64,000 nucleotides of DNA, from the NCBI GenBank assembly GCA_020205615.1, contig CM035168.1, positions 126,862,795-126,926,794 on the forward strand, given 5' to 3'. Below are positions 1 through 11,967 of the stretch, piece by piece (the first letter of the stretch is position 1; each line of letters opens with the position of its first letter). Origin of the DNA: Panax quinquefolius (taxonomy: Eukaryota > Streptophyta > Magnoliopsida > Apiales > Araliaceae). A program made the translations under genes and the position numbers. Below the pieces are notes generated by a model. That model did not search any database. It had not been told where the DNA came from and was given only the letters and a program-made list of their open reading frames with translations.

Positions 1-399
1 TCATAAAACTTACTAATACTACTCATAATACCCATGATTTTCATTAGTCCAATGCTTTTATTATGACTTTCATCATAAACCACGTAAACCGATCCTTTTA
101 GTCAAGAAATATTTCGAGGGTTTAAGAAATGGGTTTTTCAGATGGGGTCAATACAAAATTCGATTTCACGCCTAGGGTAGGCTAAGAAGTCTTCAAGAAT
201 ACGCCAAGAAATTTATTAATGATAGAAATATCATTCAAAATCACATTTCGTCCAAGACTTGGATAAGACGTCACATTAATACCAACTGTGACTTCTATCC
301 CTTAACCTCGGATAAGACCTCACAATGATACCTATCAACTTGCCATCTTCATTCACGACGTCGCCACGTAAAGTCCGCTTTGCAGCATTCCACACAAGG

Positions 400-1340
400 A
401 AGTAAACAACGAAAGGTTCGGGGCTCTTTTACTTATGGCTTGATATGACAATAATTGACTTTTTAGTAGTTTGGTTATGAATATGAATAAAAGCTAACAA
501 CCTTACTTAAAAGAATGATGAGTAGTTAACCAATCGATTCCTAAAATACCATCAAAGGCAAATATTTTCAAAGAGATAATATCGACAGTAACGTGAAAGT
601 GTTTATTTGAAACAACAAGATTAATAAACAAAGGAGGTAACGAAGGTTTCTCCCAACGAAGTTTCAACCAATAAGTTAAAGTCTAACTTCTCCGAGTCAA
701 ATTTAAATGTCGAACGCAAACAAAGCGAGATAAAAGAATGGGTAGAACAGGTATCTTATAAGGTATAGACTTCGCAAGAATTTATAATTAACTAACCCGT
801 GCTAACTTCGCTCGAAAGTCACTTGCTTTTTAAGAAGTCATGAAAACGCCTTCATGAAAAACCACCGACTTTGTTTTATCCAGATCCGCCTTTGGTGCCA
901 CCGTCCCACAAATTGGACTTGACTTTGGTGCACGCACAAAATCGAGCTAAATGACCTTCTTCTTGAAATTTCCACTTCTATTATCTTCGCCATGATTACC
1001 AATCAAGTGGTTACCATTCTTGGCATGATAATTTCTCCCACGATGGTCATCATTGTTCGATGGTCGCTATCACGCAGATGATTATTATCGTGTTGTTGGT
1101 CGTTACTTTTGGTTGAGTCGACTCATTATCGCTAGCTCCAATAACCGAGCCCTATTCACAACATCTAAATACAAACACCGCCATAAAACAAGGGTTAATT
1201 AACATGCAACATATTATCCCTATACTCGACCGACCAATAAAATACCAAATAAACTTAGGTAGGTCATACTAATAATGAATTTCCGCCTCTCCTCCTAGTT
1301 CTTATCTCACATCTTAGCCAGGATCATATCCCTAAGCTCG
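400..1340 (-). pseudogene. Gypsy gag-protease remnant of copy A
   Basis: Minus-strand remnants of the capsid/nucleocapsid and aspartic protease region. Near 541-565 the reverse strand encodes the protease-downstream FAFDVIL motif, the same as in copy B at about 31600-31640. The spacer after the protease is recognisable, but frames are broken by many stops. The two CCHC zinc knuckles present in copy B are deleted here: sequence jumps from the last knuckle (about 945-960) to the basic linker at 961. A second jump near 1165 joins the post-capsid linker directly to the untranslated leader, so the gag start codon and capsid domain are absent. No function is expected. Confidence 0.65.
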
Positions 1341-1349
1341 ATATCAACC
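1333..1349 (-). other. Degenerate primer-binding site of copy A
   Basis: Immediately inside the LTR end, the reverse strand reads close to the initiator-methionine tRNA site TGGTATCAGAGC, but as TTGATATCGAGC. The CAG triplet of the consensus is missing. It marks the boundary of LTR and leader. Confidence 0.6.
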
Positions 1350-3753
1350 GTGACGCCCCCAAAATTAGGTATACGCCACCCATCTTGGGTCGCCACTTAC
1401 ATGGTACATAAATTCAAATACAACTTATTAATATAACTGTGTGGTATAATACGACATAAATCGTGAGTTTGAATACAAATATTGTCTACTAGATATTATA
1501 CAAACTCAAAAGGAGTCCTCATTACAACTATTATCACACTATTTCACGTAATAAAGTGAGGACTACTAATGCTATCCTCTCGACCATTACCGCGCTCCCC
1601 GACTCGTCCAAATTTATGTTCTCATTTCAAGAGAAACGGTGAAAGAAAGGGTGAGCTCAACTAGCCCAAGAAGAAATATTATGACTAAGATAATGCGTAA
1701 TAAATTATCATTAGTTTTCAATGTTGTTAAACCGATAAAATACAATAGACAACCGGCTTTAATCATAAATAAATACGCAATCCATTAAAAGAGTCAAGAG
1801 AGAATAAAATCTACTATCTTTTAGGTTTTAAAAGGTTTTTATCAATTTTTATCACGAGACTCAAATTTTAATAAATAAACCACCACATCTAATCATCCCC
1901 GTACTACTGGCCAAGGATTTTCATCAAGTTATCAATGGTCACGACTATACCGAATCACCCCCGGTCATAATCATACCAAAACTATCTATCACCGCACATG
2001 TGCCACCGAGAACTTTTGTCACATCATTTATATCAAGTCATGATTATACCGATTGATCCTCGGTCATAATCATACTAAGTTCATCTATACACGTAAGCCA
2101 AAGATAACATAATATAACACGAGGATGATGACAATGACATAATAATTCAATAAAACAAATTCAAGAATTATTTAATCCATGAATTATTAACGCCCAAATT
2201 GTCAACATAATATTGTTTTTTGAGAGTAAAATTCAAGAATGATCGATCAAGAATATTTCCATGAAAAGATATTGGATGAAACGCAAATATCAAGGATATT
2301 CTACTAATTTCATGGAGTATAGAAGTCAAAGTTTTAACCAACCGAGTATAATAAAGAATGGAATAACAAAAGAAATCACCATGCACGCGCAGATTGCAGA
2401 TGTATAAAGTTATTCCAAGTAATAATAATAACGGAACCAGTCGTGAAATTCACAATCGATGTGATGTTCCAATGTAATAATAAAGATGGAACTGATCCTG
2501 TAAAACACACGATAGGATATTCAATGTAATGATAAAGACGGAAACCGTGTCCGTGTAAAACACATGCATGTGATGTTCCAATGTAATAATAAAAATTTAA
2601 CTGTGTGGGTGTAAAACACATGCATGTGATGTTCCAAATGTAATAATAAGAATGTCACCAAGTATAGAGTAAATCACAGATACAAAAGTTATTCCAATGT
2701 AATAATAAGAATGGAATAACATAAGGATTTCACCAAGTATATAGGTACGCCACAGATACAAAAGTTATGTATAGGGTATGCCACTTTTACAAAAGTTATT
2801 CCAATGTAATAATAATGAATGGAATAATGTAAGTTCTCTTCAAGAAGAAAGAATAACACCCTCACCGTAAAAAAGAACTGAATATAGAAGTAAAGTGAAG
2901 TAAAGTAATACTCTTCTTCTTTCTATAACTTTCTCTATAGCTTCTCTCTATAATTTTCTCTCTGTAGTTTCAATGAATTCGTAAAGAAAAATAATGAAGG
3001 AATGAGCTTCTATTTATAGAAAATGGAATGCATAAGAATTAATCCATGAACTATCAGTATTGATTTACTTTAATCTGATTATTCCATATTTAAAGAAAAA
3101 TCTTTTAAATAAAATATAATATATTCTATTTATATAAAAACATTTTACTATGCAAACACTATGCAATACTACGCAAAACACTATGCAAAATACTACGCAA
3201 CACTATGCATAATAAAATATAATATATTCTATTTATGTAATAACTTTAATAAAGTATTCTATTTTATATAAAAGATGTTTCGCTTTTATTACGTTAATAA
3301 TACTTAATAAAACAAAACGTCATTATCGCTTATAATAATTCATATTATTAATCAACAATAATGGAATCAAACCGAGTGATTTCTCACATAGGCATCAATA
3401 ATCAATACCGGTGCGCTACTACGCAACCACACGACATCGCATTTTTTTACTACCGAGTAGTTCAACAAAGATCAAGCGTAAAACTTCCGCCGTTATTTTA
3501 ATAAAATATTTTGTCGCTTTTTCAATCCAACAATAATTTCATTGTGGGGTCCACCAATGATTGAGTCGTTGTATTTAATATTCCTCGCTAAACCTAATAT
3601 TCCCCACCAATCGAATATAATATAACCACTGTGATACTTTGCAAAATTTATAAATACTACCCACAACTATAATATTAATTCAAATTCACACCATAATATT
3701 AAAAATTATTTCACAAAATTTAAATCTTTATTGATAAAATCTGGGGTCTCACA
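1350..3753 (-). repeat. LTR of Gypsy copy A (about 2.4 kb)
   Basis: On the minus strand it starts TGTGAGACCCC (right end) and ends GGGGGCGTCAC (left end), the same termini as the other Gypsy LTRs here. A TATA box CTATAAATAG lies at 3010-3019 on the minus strand. Downstream of it, 2430-2760 holds about five imperfect copies of a roughly 60-bp unit containing the core ATGTTCCAATGTAATAATAA. Unlike copies B and C it has no tandem array upstream of the TATA box. Confidence 0.75.
3010..3019 (-). promoter_or_regulatory. LTR TATA box (copy A)
   Basis: Reverse-strand CTATAAATAG. The identical decamer occurs at the equivalent place in copies B (34879-34888) and C (6170-6179), and in both LTRs of the plus-strand element. 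Confidence 0.6.
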
Positions 3754-4301
3754 ATAATATTATTCGGATAATATGAATTATTGCTTCGATAATGAAAAAT
3801 ATCGTGTAATGACAATTATTGAAAAAACAACAATATAAAATATCAACGCAAAGAATTATTAAATCAATAAAAATCTTGAACAATAATTACTATAACCATT
3901 ATTGAAAGTAAAGTGCTTGAACCAATAATTGGTGCAATAATACAGGTAATCTTCATCGTGTTTTAACCAATAAAAGTATTTTAACAAGATTAATGGTAAC
4001 AACTACTACTAAGTTATTTTTAAACAACTTATATTCATCATTTTCTTCATCCAATCGCTTTCACATGGGCCCATAAAAGATCAATACCAGAAAGTACTTA
4101 ATATTCCCGACAAAGAAGAATATTCCACGACCAAACGAATATTCCCCGATAACAATGAATATTTTATAACCACTTGCTTATTTTGAAATATTTGCGTATT
4201 TTACCCATAACTATCCACATTAATCAAATCAACCCTTACTATTTCAAAATAATAAATAGAGAAAATTAAATTTCATTAATAATAAGTTGGGGTCTTACAG
4301 T
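3754..4301 (-). repeat. LTR start fragment (element C, 3' LTR) interrupted by copy A
   Basis: The right end reads GGGGTCTTACA, reverse complement of the LTR start TGTAAGACCCC. Its first 250 bp match the reverse complement of the plus-strand element's LTR start (for example the block around TTTCAAAATAATAAATA). At 3754 it is cut by the end of copy A. The rest of this LTR would lie beyond copy A, outside the window. Confidence 0.65.
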
Positions 4302-4352
4302 TCTTATCTCACATCCTAGCCAGGGATCATATCCCTAAACTTTGATACCAAC
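4302..4352 (-). other. Short Gypsy leader with PBS between two LTRs (element C)
   Basis: Only about 50 bp separates two LTR boundaries. On the reverse strand it starts GTTGGTATCA, a good match to the initiator-Met tRNA primer site, directly after the LTR end GGGGGCGTCACA. The entire coding region between PBS and PPT is gone, so element C is an LTR-leader-LTR derivative. Confidence 0.65.
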
Positions 4353-6612
4353 TGTGACGCCCCCAAAATTTGGTGTACATCACCCATCTTGAGTCGCCAT
4401 ATATATGGTACAAAATACAAATACAACTTAATTATACAACTGTCGTGTAAAATACGACAAAATATAAACTGAGAGTTTAAACAAGAATACTGCCTTCTAG
4501 ACAATATCCATTCTCAATGGAGTCCTCATCGACAGTATACAAACTCAAATTTAGTCCTCGTTACATTTATTGTCACACTATTTAATGTAATAGTGAGGAC
4601 TACTAATGCTATCATTTGGACCGTCACTCCGCTCCCCGACTCGTCCCAAATATATATTCTCATTTCAAGAGAGAATAAAGTGAAGGAAAGGGTGAGCTCA
4701 ACAAGCCCAATAGGAAATATTATAACTAAGATAATACGTAATAAATTATCATTAGTCTTCAACAATGTTAAACCGATAATATACAATAGATATCAAGTTT
4801 AATCTAAATGAATATTTAATCCATTAAAAGAGTCAAGTAGAGAATAAAGTCTACTATCTTTTAGGTTTTAAAAGGTTTTCATCAATTTGTATCCATTGAG
4901 ACTCAAATTTTAATAAATAAACCACCACATCTAATCATCCTCGTACTACCACGGCCAAGGATTTTCATTAAATCATCAATGGTCATGACTATACCGAATA
5001 AACCCCGGTCATAATCATACAAAAACTATTCATCAACGCATTACAGCCATCGAGGACTTTTATCACATTATTTATAATAGGTCATGATTATCTTAAGAAT
5101 GGTCCCTCGGTCATAATCATACTAAGTTCATCTACGCACGTAAGCCAAAGATGACTTTCAATATAATATAACATGAGGATGACGACAATGACATAATAAT
5201 TCAATAAAACAAGTTCAAGAATTAATTTATCCAGGAACTAATAATGTCCAAATTGTCAACATGATACTTCTTTTGTAAAGTAAAATTCAAGAATACTCAG
5301 AAGAATATTTTCATGAAAAGATACTGGATGAAGCGCAAATATCAAGGATATTCCACTAATTTCATGGAGTATAGAAGTCAAAACTTTAACCAACTAAGTA
5401 TAATAAAGAATATATGAAACTGCAAATGGATTTTCACTCGCCATGGTAATCTCACGATCATGAGATCATTTCCACAATTTAATAAGGAATGAATACAAAG
5501 GATCATTCACCACGCACATGTGGCAATCCACATATGTATAAAAGTTATTCCAATGTAATAATAAATGCGGAATAATAAATAATGGAACTAGGTCAAGTGA
5601 AACTCACACCGACATGATATTCCGACAGAATAATAAATGCGGAATAATAAATATGGAACAAGGTCGTGTGAAATGAAATTAACCAAGATGTGATATTCCG
5701 GCTGTAATAATAAAGAACGGAATAATAAAAGAATTTCACCAAGTATGCACGGTACTCAGATAAACAAAGTTATTCCAACATAATAATAAATAATGGAATA
5801 ATGAAGAAGATCACCAATTATTGGGTAAACCACATATAAAGGTCATTCCACCAAGTATAGGTAAACCGCTGCGGATGATTATTCCAACAAAATAATAAAG
5901 AATGGAATAACATAAGGATTTCACCAAGTATAGGGTATGTCGGCAGATACAAAGTTATTCCAACAGAATAAATAAGAAGCGAGTAATGTAAGTTCTCTTC
6001 ATGAATAAGAAAGAATAACACCACTCACCGTAAAAGAAGCTGGATATAAGTAGAAGAAATGTAATACTCTTCTTCTTTCTCTCTATAATTTTTTTTATCT
6101 CTATAACCTCTCTATAATTTATCTCTGTAGTTTCAATGAATTCAGAAAAAATAATGAAGGAATGAGCTTCTATTTATAGAAAAACTAAGAGTGGCTCTTG
6201 GTCTTAACGAAGGGTCAAAATGACTCTTGGTAATATCAAGAGGTAACTACTTATTTCAGAAGGGTAATTAACTCTGGAACATCAAGAGGCAAATAACTCT
6301 TGGAAAAGTCAAGGGTCAAATAACTCTTGGAAAACCGAAAGGACAAATAACTCTTAGAAAATCGAAAGGACAAGTTATTATTAAAACTCATGAATAAGTA
6401 ACTCGTGAATAAGAACTTCATAACCTAAAAGTTCTCCAAATACCCGATTGAACAATATAACCTCCAGACATCAATTATTATCGAAATAAATGTCAATTTT
6501 CACTAACACAAATAATTTCAACACAATGGAACTATCAAATTCATCTTTAATCAACACGAACTTATCCATCATTAATATCATAACTCACAATATTTAACAA
6601 CCAGGTCGTTTC
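4353..6612 (-). repeat. LTR of element C, left part
   Basis: Begins on the plus strand TGTGACGCCCCC (the reverse complement of the LTR end). It carries the same landmarks as copies A and B: the degenerate 60-bp units at 5530-5960, the TATA box CTATAAATAG at 6170-6179 (minus strand), and then a private tandem array at about 6190-6370. At 6613 it is cut by a different LTR. Sequence after 9381 is the plausible continuation. Confidence 0.65.
6185..6375. repeat. Promoter-proximal tandem array in the LTR of element C
   Basis: About eight imperfect units of around 20-25 bp built on AAGGGTCAAATAACTCTTGG lie just upstream (minus-strand sense) of the LTR TATA box. Copy B has unrelated arrays at the same position and copy A has none. 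Confidence 0.7.
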
Positions 6613-9380
6613 TGTGACGCCCCCAAAATTCGGACACCCATATCTCGAATTCGGTGCATCACGTACAACTACGAATATCTTACTAAAATTAACAACGGAA
6701 ATACTAAAATAATTTACATTGATATAATATAAATATTTGCGTCCCAAGGTATCGTAACCATTACTACGATAATTCAATGATTAACTTAAACATAACTTAA
6801 TCATTCTTGAATACATCATAACAAGCATAACAATAATAATAATACTTCTAGTCTTAAGGACTAAGTTATTCTGTCGCCTTGCCCTTTCCCTTGTCCCGTC
6901 TCTCGAAGTATCGCGCTTGCTTCGCGCTTTAATCGTAATGTTTTAGGAAGCAAGAATGAGCAACGAAGTTTTCCCAAAGAAGTAATATAGCCGTAAGAAC
7001 AAGCGGTTATAGCATTTAAACCTTTCAAGGGTATAATAATAATTGGTAGTTCAAGGATATCAAGATATATCAAGAGTATTCAATAGGTGTCGCTATAGAT
7101 CAAGGATATCAACAAAATTTCGAGATTTATTCATTTCGAGGTTCAACATGAATGAGTCTTGAAAAATACTAAGGACTAAGAACTTTACTAGAAATAAAAA
7201 GATACATCAGTAATCCAATGTAAACGAGTACAACAGTGATCAACCTAAAGTACCCTACGTTATGCATAACATTTAATCATACTCACGTATGCGTCGGTTC
7301 CCTCGACAATATATAATTTCCCTTCAATGAGGGTTGTTCATCTCAAGAGAGATTTACGATAGTTCGCATTCAAGTCAATTGGTTAGGATAGCATAATAAT
7401 AGTCTAATCGAATCAAAGGCTTAGACAATTTTTATCATGCATTTAAGAACGATAAATCCAATGTTTGTAACAACGCCAAGGTATATAAATGATTTTCGAA
7501 TAGAAGCAGATATTTGCTTGAGGCGACAATTCGAGTGTATACGATGTAGAAGTAAGGAACTTGCAACACAATAATAATAGTGTTGAATACTTGCTCAATG
7601 TAAATTTGAGTGAGGTTAGGGAACTTCCTTTAGCGTTGATTGCTACTTATAAATAAAATCACCTCAATGAACTATATTTGTCCTATTTATGTAAGTATAG
7701 GTATTCATTAGCCAAACACACTTAATATACATATGTAAACAACATGTACACATAACACATTTTTTTTTCTATACGATACCGTTGCACCCATCAAAACTCA
7801 TAATGTATTACATTAACATGCTCATACTTTTGACCCACCGCTAGTTTATTCATAATCTTTCTTCTTCGTAGTTCCAAGAGGTTCATTGCTTTAAGTATAC
7901 CATAACATCTATTAATCCCACCGACCCCTTTTTACGCATGTTTGTAGGCATTAGATTTATTTTCCGAAGTTAGTAAAATTCTCTACTTAGAACTCATTCG
8001 TAATAATAGTTTATAGAAGATAGGAATATTTATTAATCCATCCTTATATAAAGTTATGATTTGTCTCCGAGTCCCGTGACATCTCCCATGTCCGAAGTCG
8101 AAGACATCCGCCATGTCAAAAGCCTAAGATGTCTCGCCATGTCCAAGATGAAGACATATGGCCATGACTGGTCAAGTCATTTAGCCATGTCCAGAAGATG
8201 AAGAGATATAGCCGTGCACTTAAGTCGAAGTCATTTAGCCATGTCCGAAGATATTACGACTTGTCCGAAGACAACACGCTTTGTCCAAAGACATCACGCT
8301 TTGTCCGAAGACATCTCTCAAGTCGACTCTTTCGGAGACTTGATTACCTACACTATTTCGACAAGGTCTAAGTTTGTCGGGTTAATTTCATTAAGACTTT
8401 ACTATATGCATACAACTTAAGGGAATTTCTTAATACATGGTCTAACACGATCGAACCCATCAGCTGGTTCCTAAGTACGGTGCAACTGCACCCCATGGAG
8501 TTCAGAAGTAGTGAACATGCTCTGTTTTGCATAGTAGCCACAACTTGATTCCAGACAATTGTTAACGTATTCATGCACAAAAGTAAGCTTTCTAAACACC
8601 CTATATCATGCTAATTCATCATACTTGACCTATTAATTTAGGAAAACCGAGAATCAAACAAGACTCAAGTTAAGAACGAAGTAGAAATTATACCTTCTCG
8701 AGCTTTAACCTTGATATCTCACATTAATCGATTTGGTAATGCTTAAAGAACTAAGAATTCTTTACTCGATTTCTCCAACACTCTTATCACTATAATGACC
8801 GCGCCATGGTGGCTTGTATTTAAAGAGAAAAGCATGGACAAGACACTTACTTTTACCCAATGTTGGGATTCATGGTGCAATAGAAATGAACAATGGTTAC
8901 TTAAGGAGTTGTTTAACCACTCCATACCCACCACTTAGCTAGCCCCCCTTCGCCTAGGATTAGCGACTTGAAAGTTCACGTAAAGAGAGTCTAAAGCATC
9001 TTGACCTTGTACTTGGTGACCCTTAATTTGGGACAAGAGAATAGATCTCGAGACATAGACAAGGGCTAGTCGATCCAGCCCATCGCCCCACGCGCCACAA
9101 CACCTTGTACCATCGATTAACTATTATGTTGGGTTCCGAATCGATTTTAAATAACCCAAGTTTATTGGGCTAACTCAAAAGTCCATCAATTAATTTATGG
9201 GGCTAGACTCCCAATTTATTATTTGGATTATAAACATGCAAATACTTAATTATTATGGCAAAGAATTAATTAATTTAATTTACCCAATAACACTAAATTA
9301 TACACCACCTTAATAATTATTAATAAGTTGGGTTATTTCACATAATTTAAGTTATTCTTGACCTCATGCCATATAAGTAT
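6613..9380 (-). mobile_element. LTR-like element D of another Gypsy family, nested in element C
   Basis: Starts TGTGACGCCCCCAAAATTCGG, a Gypsy LTR terminus with a body unlike the surrounding LTRs. Nothing in the roughly 2.8 kb looks coding; the short ORFs have no recognisable motif. It contains a 20-bp minisatellite at about 8066-8340. The right end is uncertain: LTR sequence of the interrupted element resumes somewhere between about 9380 and 9570, and part of 9440-9565 resembles yet another LTR (the reverse complement of 20930-21060). No target-site duplication was found, so it may be a rearranged fragment rather than a clean solo LTR. Confidence 0.45.
8066..8340. repeat. Minisatellite, units of about 20 bp
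   Basis: About a dozen degenerate units based on TGTCCGAAGACATCACGC and related forms (CCATGTCCGAAG, TTTGTCCGAAGAC, GCCATGTCCAAGATGAAGAC) lie inside element D. Regularity is best at 8240-8320. The forward ORF over this stretch is a by-product of the repeat. Confidence 0.75.
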
Positions 9381-10077
9381 TTATAAAATAATTAATCATG
9401 TGCTCTATTTATGAATATTAATATTAAATCATAAAATTTACGGTTATTACGGTTTTTCAGGAAAGGGGATTTCAATAAGGTTTTCTCTATCATAGCGCAA
9501 TTAGGTGACCAAACCTCTCCTCGATGTAACTTCTGACATTGTAAATATTGCAATTTAATAATATGAATAACTTTGTCGTCTCAATTATTGATTTAATAAT
9601 ATAACATATTATGCACATGATCATCGTGACAATAATTGGATCAATAATACGAGAGATATGATGCAACAATTATCGTGAGCAATAATGCAAAGATAACTAA
9701 GTGACTTTTACGTAAGCATCAATAATCAATACCGCAGTGTTACTACGCCACCACGCCAGACATCTTGTATTTTTTACTAGGGTAGTTCAACAAAGATTAA
9801 TGGTAAAACCTCCGCCGCTATTTCCATAAAATATTTTTGTCATTTTCTAACTACGATAATACTTACATTGTATGGGGTCCACTAATGATTGTCTTGGTAA
9901 ATACGGATATTCCCGACAAAAAGAATATTCCAAACCAAACGAATATTTATAACAACTTGCATATTTTACAAAATTTTCAAATACTACCCACAACTATAAC
10001 ACTATCTCAAATCTACACCATAATATAAAAAATATTTCGAGAAATTTAAATCTTTATTTATAAAATCCGGTCTCACA
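9381..10077 (-). repeat. LTR start region, minus strand, with PPT beside it
   Basis: The last 250 bp are close to the right ends of copies A and B (for example the GGGGTCCACTAATGATTG and ACTACCCACAACTATAA blocks) and end in GGTCTCACA. Directly to the right lies a purine tract on the minus strand, so this is the 3' LTR start of a minus-strand element whose coding tail follows. It is also the likely continuation of the LTR broken at 6612. Confidence 0.65.
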
Positions 10078-10092
10078 ATCTCCTCTCCTTAT
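10078..10092 (-). other. Polypurine tract
   Basis: The reverse strand reads ATAAGGAGAGGAGAT immediately before the LTR start TGTGAGACC. It matches the PPT of the plus-strand element (27143-27155) in both position and sequence. Confidence 0.65.
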
Positions 10093-10109
10093 GGAATTTT
10101 GCCCTAAAT

Positions 10110-10165
10110 TTACGTGACATTCGGTATGATAAAGAGGTGAGGATACCTTGAATACCTTTATCGTT
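10110..10165 (-). pseudogene. C-terminal tail of a Gypsy polyprotein
   Basis: The reverse strand encodes RYPHLFIIPNVT followed by a stop, the same RYPHLF tail seen at the end of the plus-strand element (about 27076-27110). It sits about 18 bp before the PPT. The rest of the polyprotein is missing and is replaced by LTR-like DNA from about 10262. Confidence 0.6.
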
Positions 10166-10261
10166 GAAAACATTAAATTCATCTTTGCAATCCTACCAAA
10201 GATATTCATTAACAATTCATCTTCAGACTTCTGTGTCAATCAGATAACAAATAATTAATAG

Positions 10262-10985
10262 ATTCATCTTTGCACTACTGCCAAAGATATACAACTATAA
10301 AACCAATAATGCCGAGACTCAACTTAATAGTATCACGACCATTTAATTATCTACGACTACGGCCAAGGATATTCGTGTTTTTTCAATCTACCATGATTAT
10401 ACTTAATAATCCATGGTCATAATCATACCAAGTCCATCTATGCACTACGGTCAAATATGACTTTTATCACATCATTTGTAATATTACGGTCATGATTATA
10501 CCGAATAATCCCTGGTCATAATCATACCAAGTCCATCTATGCACGTAACCCACAGATGACTTTCAACACAATATAAACATGAGGATTATGACAATGATAT
10601 AAATAATCAATCAAACGAGATAAAGGATAAATATTAAACATTTATAATATAATTTATCCAGGGTTTAAGAATATTCCAATGTTATCAATCACTTAATAAT
10701 CTCATAATCTAATATCATTAATATTATAACAATATTTTAATCACTTCTTAAACTTATAAACAATTTATTTCAATTGTTTACGTTTTACCATATAATGCAT
10801 TTAATCATTCAAAAATGCCATACTCATAAGATATCATCACCAATGATCAAATCCCTCATCAAAAAAATATGCATATACTCTATATAGGATTCCCTAGCCA
10901 TAAAATTATATTTTCCAATTTTGTTATTTCACATAACAAAATCCTAACCATGTATTTGGCGACTCAAGATGGGTGATGTATACCT
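10262..10985. repeat. LTR fragments of a second Gypsy subfamily
   Basis: 10262-10960 is minus-oriented LTR sequence related to, but distinct from, copies A-C. 10672-10930 is nearly the same as 30050-30290 in the composite element. 10948-10985 is a plus-oriented LTR end (ATTTGGCGACTC ... TATTTTGGGG) that stops before the terminal GGCGTCACA. The two pieces meet head to head, which suggests a rearrangement. Host-like DNA begins at about 10986. Confidence 0.55.
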
Positions 10986-11344
10986 ATTTTGGGGTTTCTG
11001 ACTTTTTGTATTATGATTGTAATATGATCTTTGTAAACAATATGTTGTAATATGATTGAACTATTCTTAATAACAATATGTTGTAATATGGTAGAGTAAC
11101 CTGTAAATTATTACATCATATTATTACTAAGAATATTACATCATATTGTTACTAAGAGTAGAGTAGCAAAGATTGTATTTAGTTTTTGTTTACTCTACTA
11201 TATTCTACTCTAATAATTTACATCATATTATTCTATTATATTTAACTTTTGTTTAGATAAAATATTATAAGTAAAGTTGTGTGTGTTATCAAAGTGATAT
11301 TTAATATTGTGTGAAGCTAAATTGTTAATTTAAATTGCATAAAT

Positions 11345-11484
11345 TTTTGTTATTTGAATTAGTTTTGGAACCGAAACCGCACCAATCACAAACAATTTTA
11401 TGTGCGATTTTAAATTTATCAAACTGTATATAAACGGTTTCGTGTATGATTTGAATTTCAAACCGCACCATATTCACCCCTAGT
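11345..11484. mobile_element. Possible small hAT-like terminus
   Basis: The segment ends in TTCACCCCTAG, the mirror of hAT starts such as TAGGGGTGAA, and contains paired AACCGAAACCGCACC / AAACCGCACC motifs typical of plant hAT subtermini. No matching left end or 8-bp direct repeat was found, so this is a weak call. Confidence 0.3.
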
Positions 11485-11647
11485 TACAAGATAAATCTAA
11501 TTTTTTTTATAGAAGGACAAAAAAATGGATAAAAGTTTTAGATTGAAGGATCAAAAATTTGAGAGAGAGAGAATGTAAGAAACTGAGTGTATAAAAAAAA
11601 TTTAAGAGTGAGAGAACGTATGACAGATAAGTTAAAGTAATATAAAA

Positions 11648-11651
<4 letters not shown>

Positions 11652-11689
<38 letters not shown>

Positions 11690-11912
11690 GAATCTTAAAC
11701 TCACCATTTATCTAATATACTTTGCTTCACTTTTCTTTTAACTGACCAGACGCAGCGATTTATTTGGTCCATCGCTATAGTTTATCGTCGCTAAAAGTTA
11801 ACGACGATTACATATATAGAGACGAATGATTTTGATAATCGTCGTCCATTCGTTCGCTAAAGGAAATGAGCAAAGTATGATATATAAAGGTGAGTTTAAG
11901 ATTTAGATCGTA

Positions 11913-11964
<52 letters not shown>
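11652..11964. mobile_element. MITE-like element flanked by (TA)n arrays
   Basis: A 229-bp unit (11687-11915) sits between (TA)n arrays at 11652-11686 and 11916-11964. Its ends are imperfect inverted repeats of about 35 bp (GAATCTTAAACTCACC at the left; the reverse complement of GGTGAGTTTAAGATTTAGA at the right, with ATACTTTGC / GCAAAGTAT further in). The centre has CGTCGCTAAAAG and CGTCGTCCATTCGTTCGCTAAA. A similar arrangement occurs at 45259-45582. Confidence 0.6.

Positions 11965-11967
<3 letters not shown>

Larger units (their letters stand above)
1..3753 (-). mobile_element. Ty3/Gypsy copy A (deletion derivative, 5' part, minus strand)
   Basis: The block reads on the minus strand as LTR, primer-binding leader, gag scraps and protease scraps, and it runs off the left edge. 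It is collinear with 31037-35910 (copy B): both begin with the same third-family LTR-like sequence, pass through the same protease and gag traces and end in the same LTR start (reading GGGGTCTCACA on the plus strand). Compared with B, copy A lacks the zinc-knuckle segment (junction near 960) and most of gag including its start (junction near 1165). It cannot be autonomous. Its right edge abuts an unrelated LTR start region at 3754, so it appears inserted into an older LTR. Confidence 0.8.
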
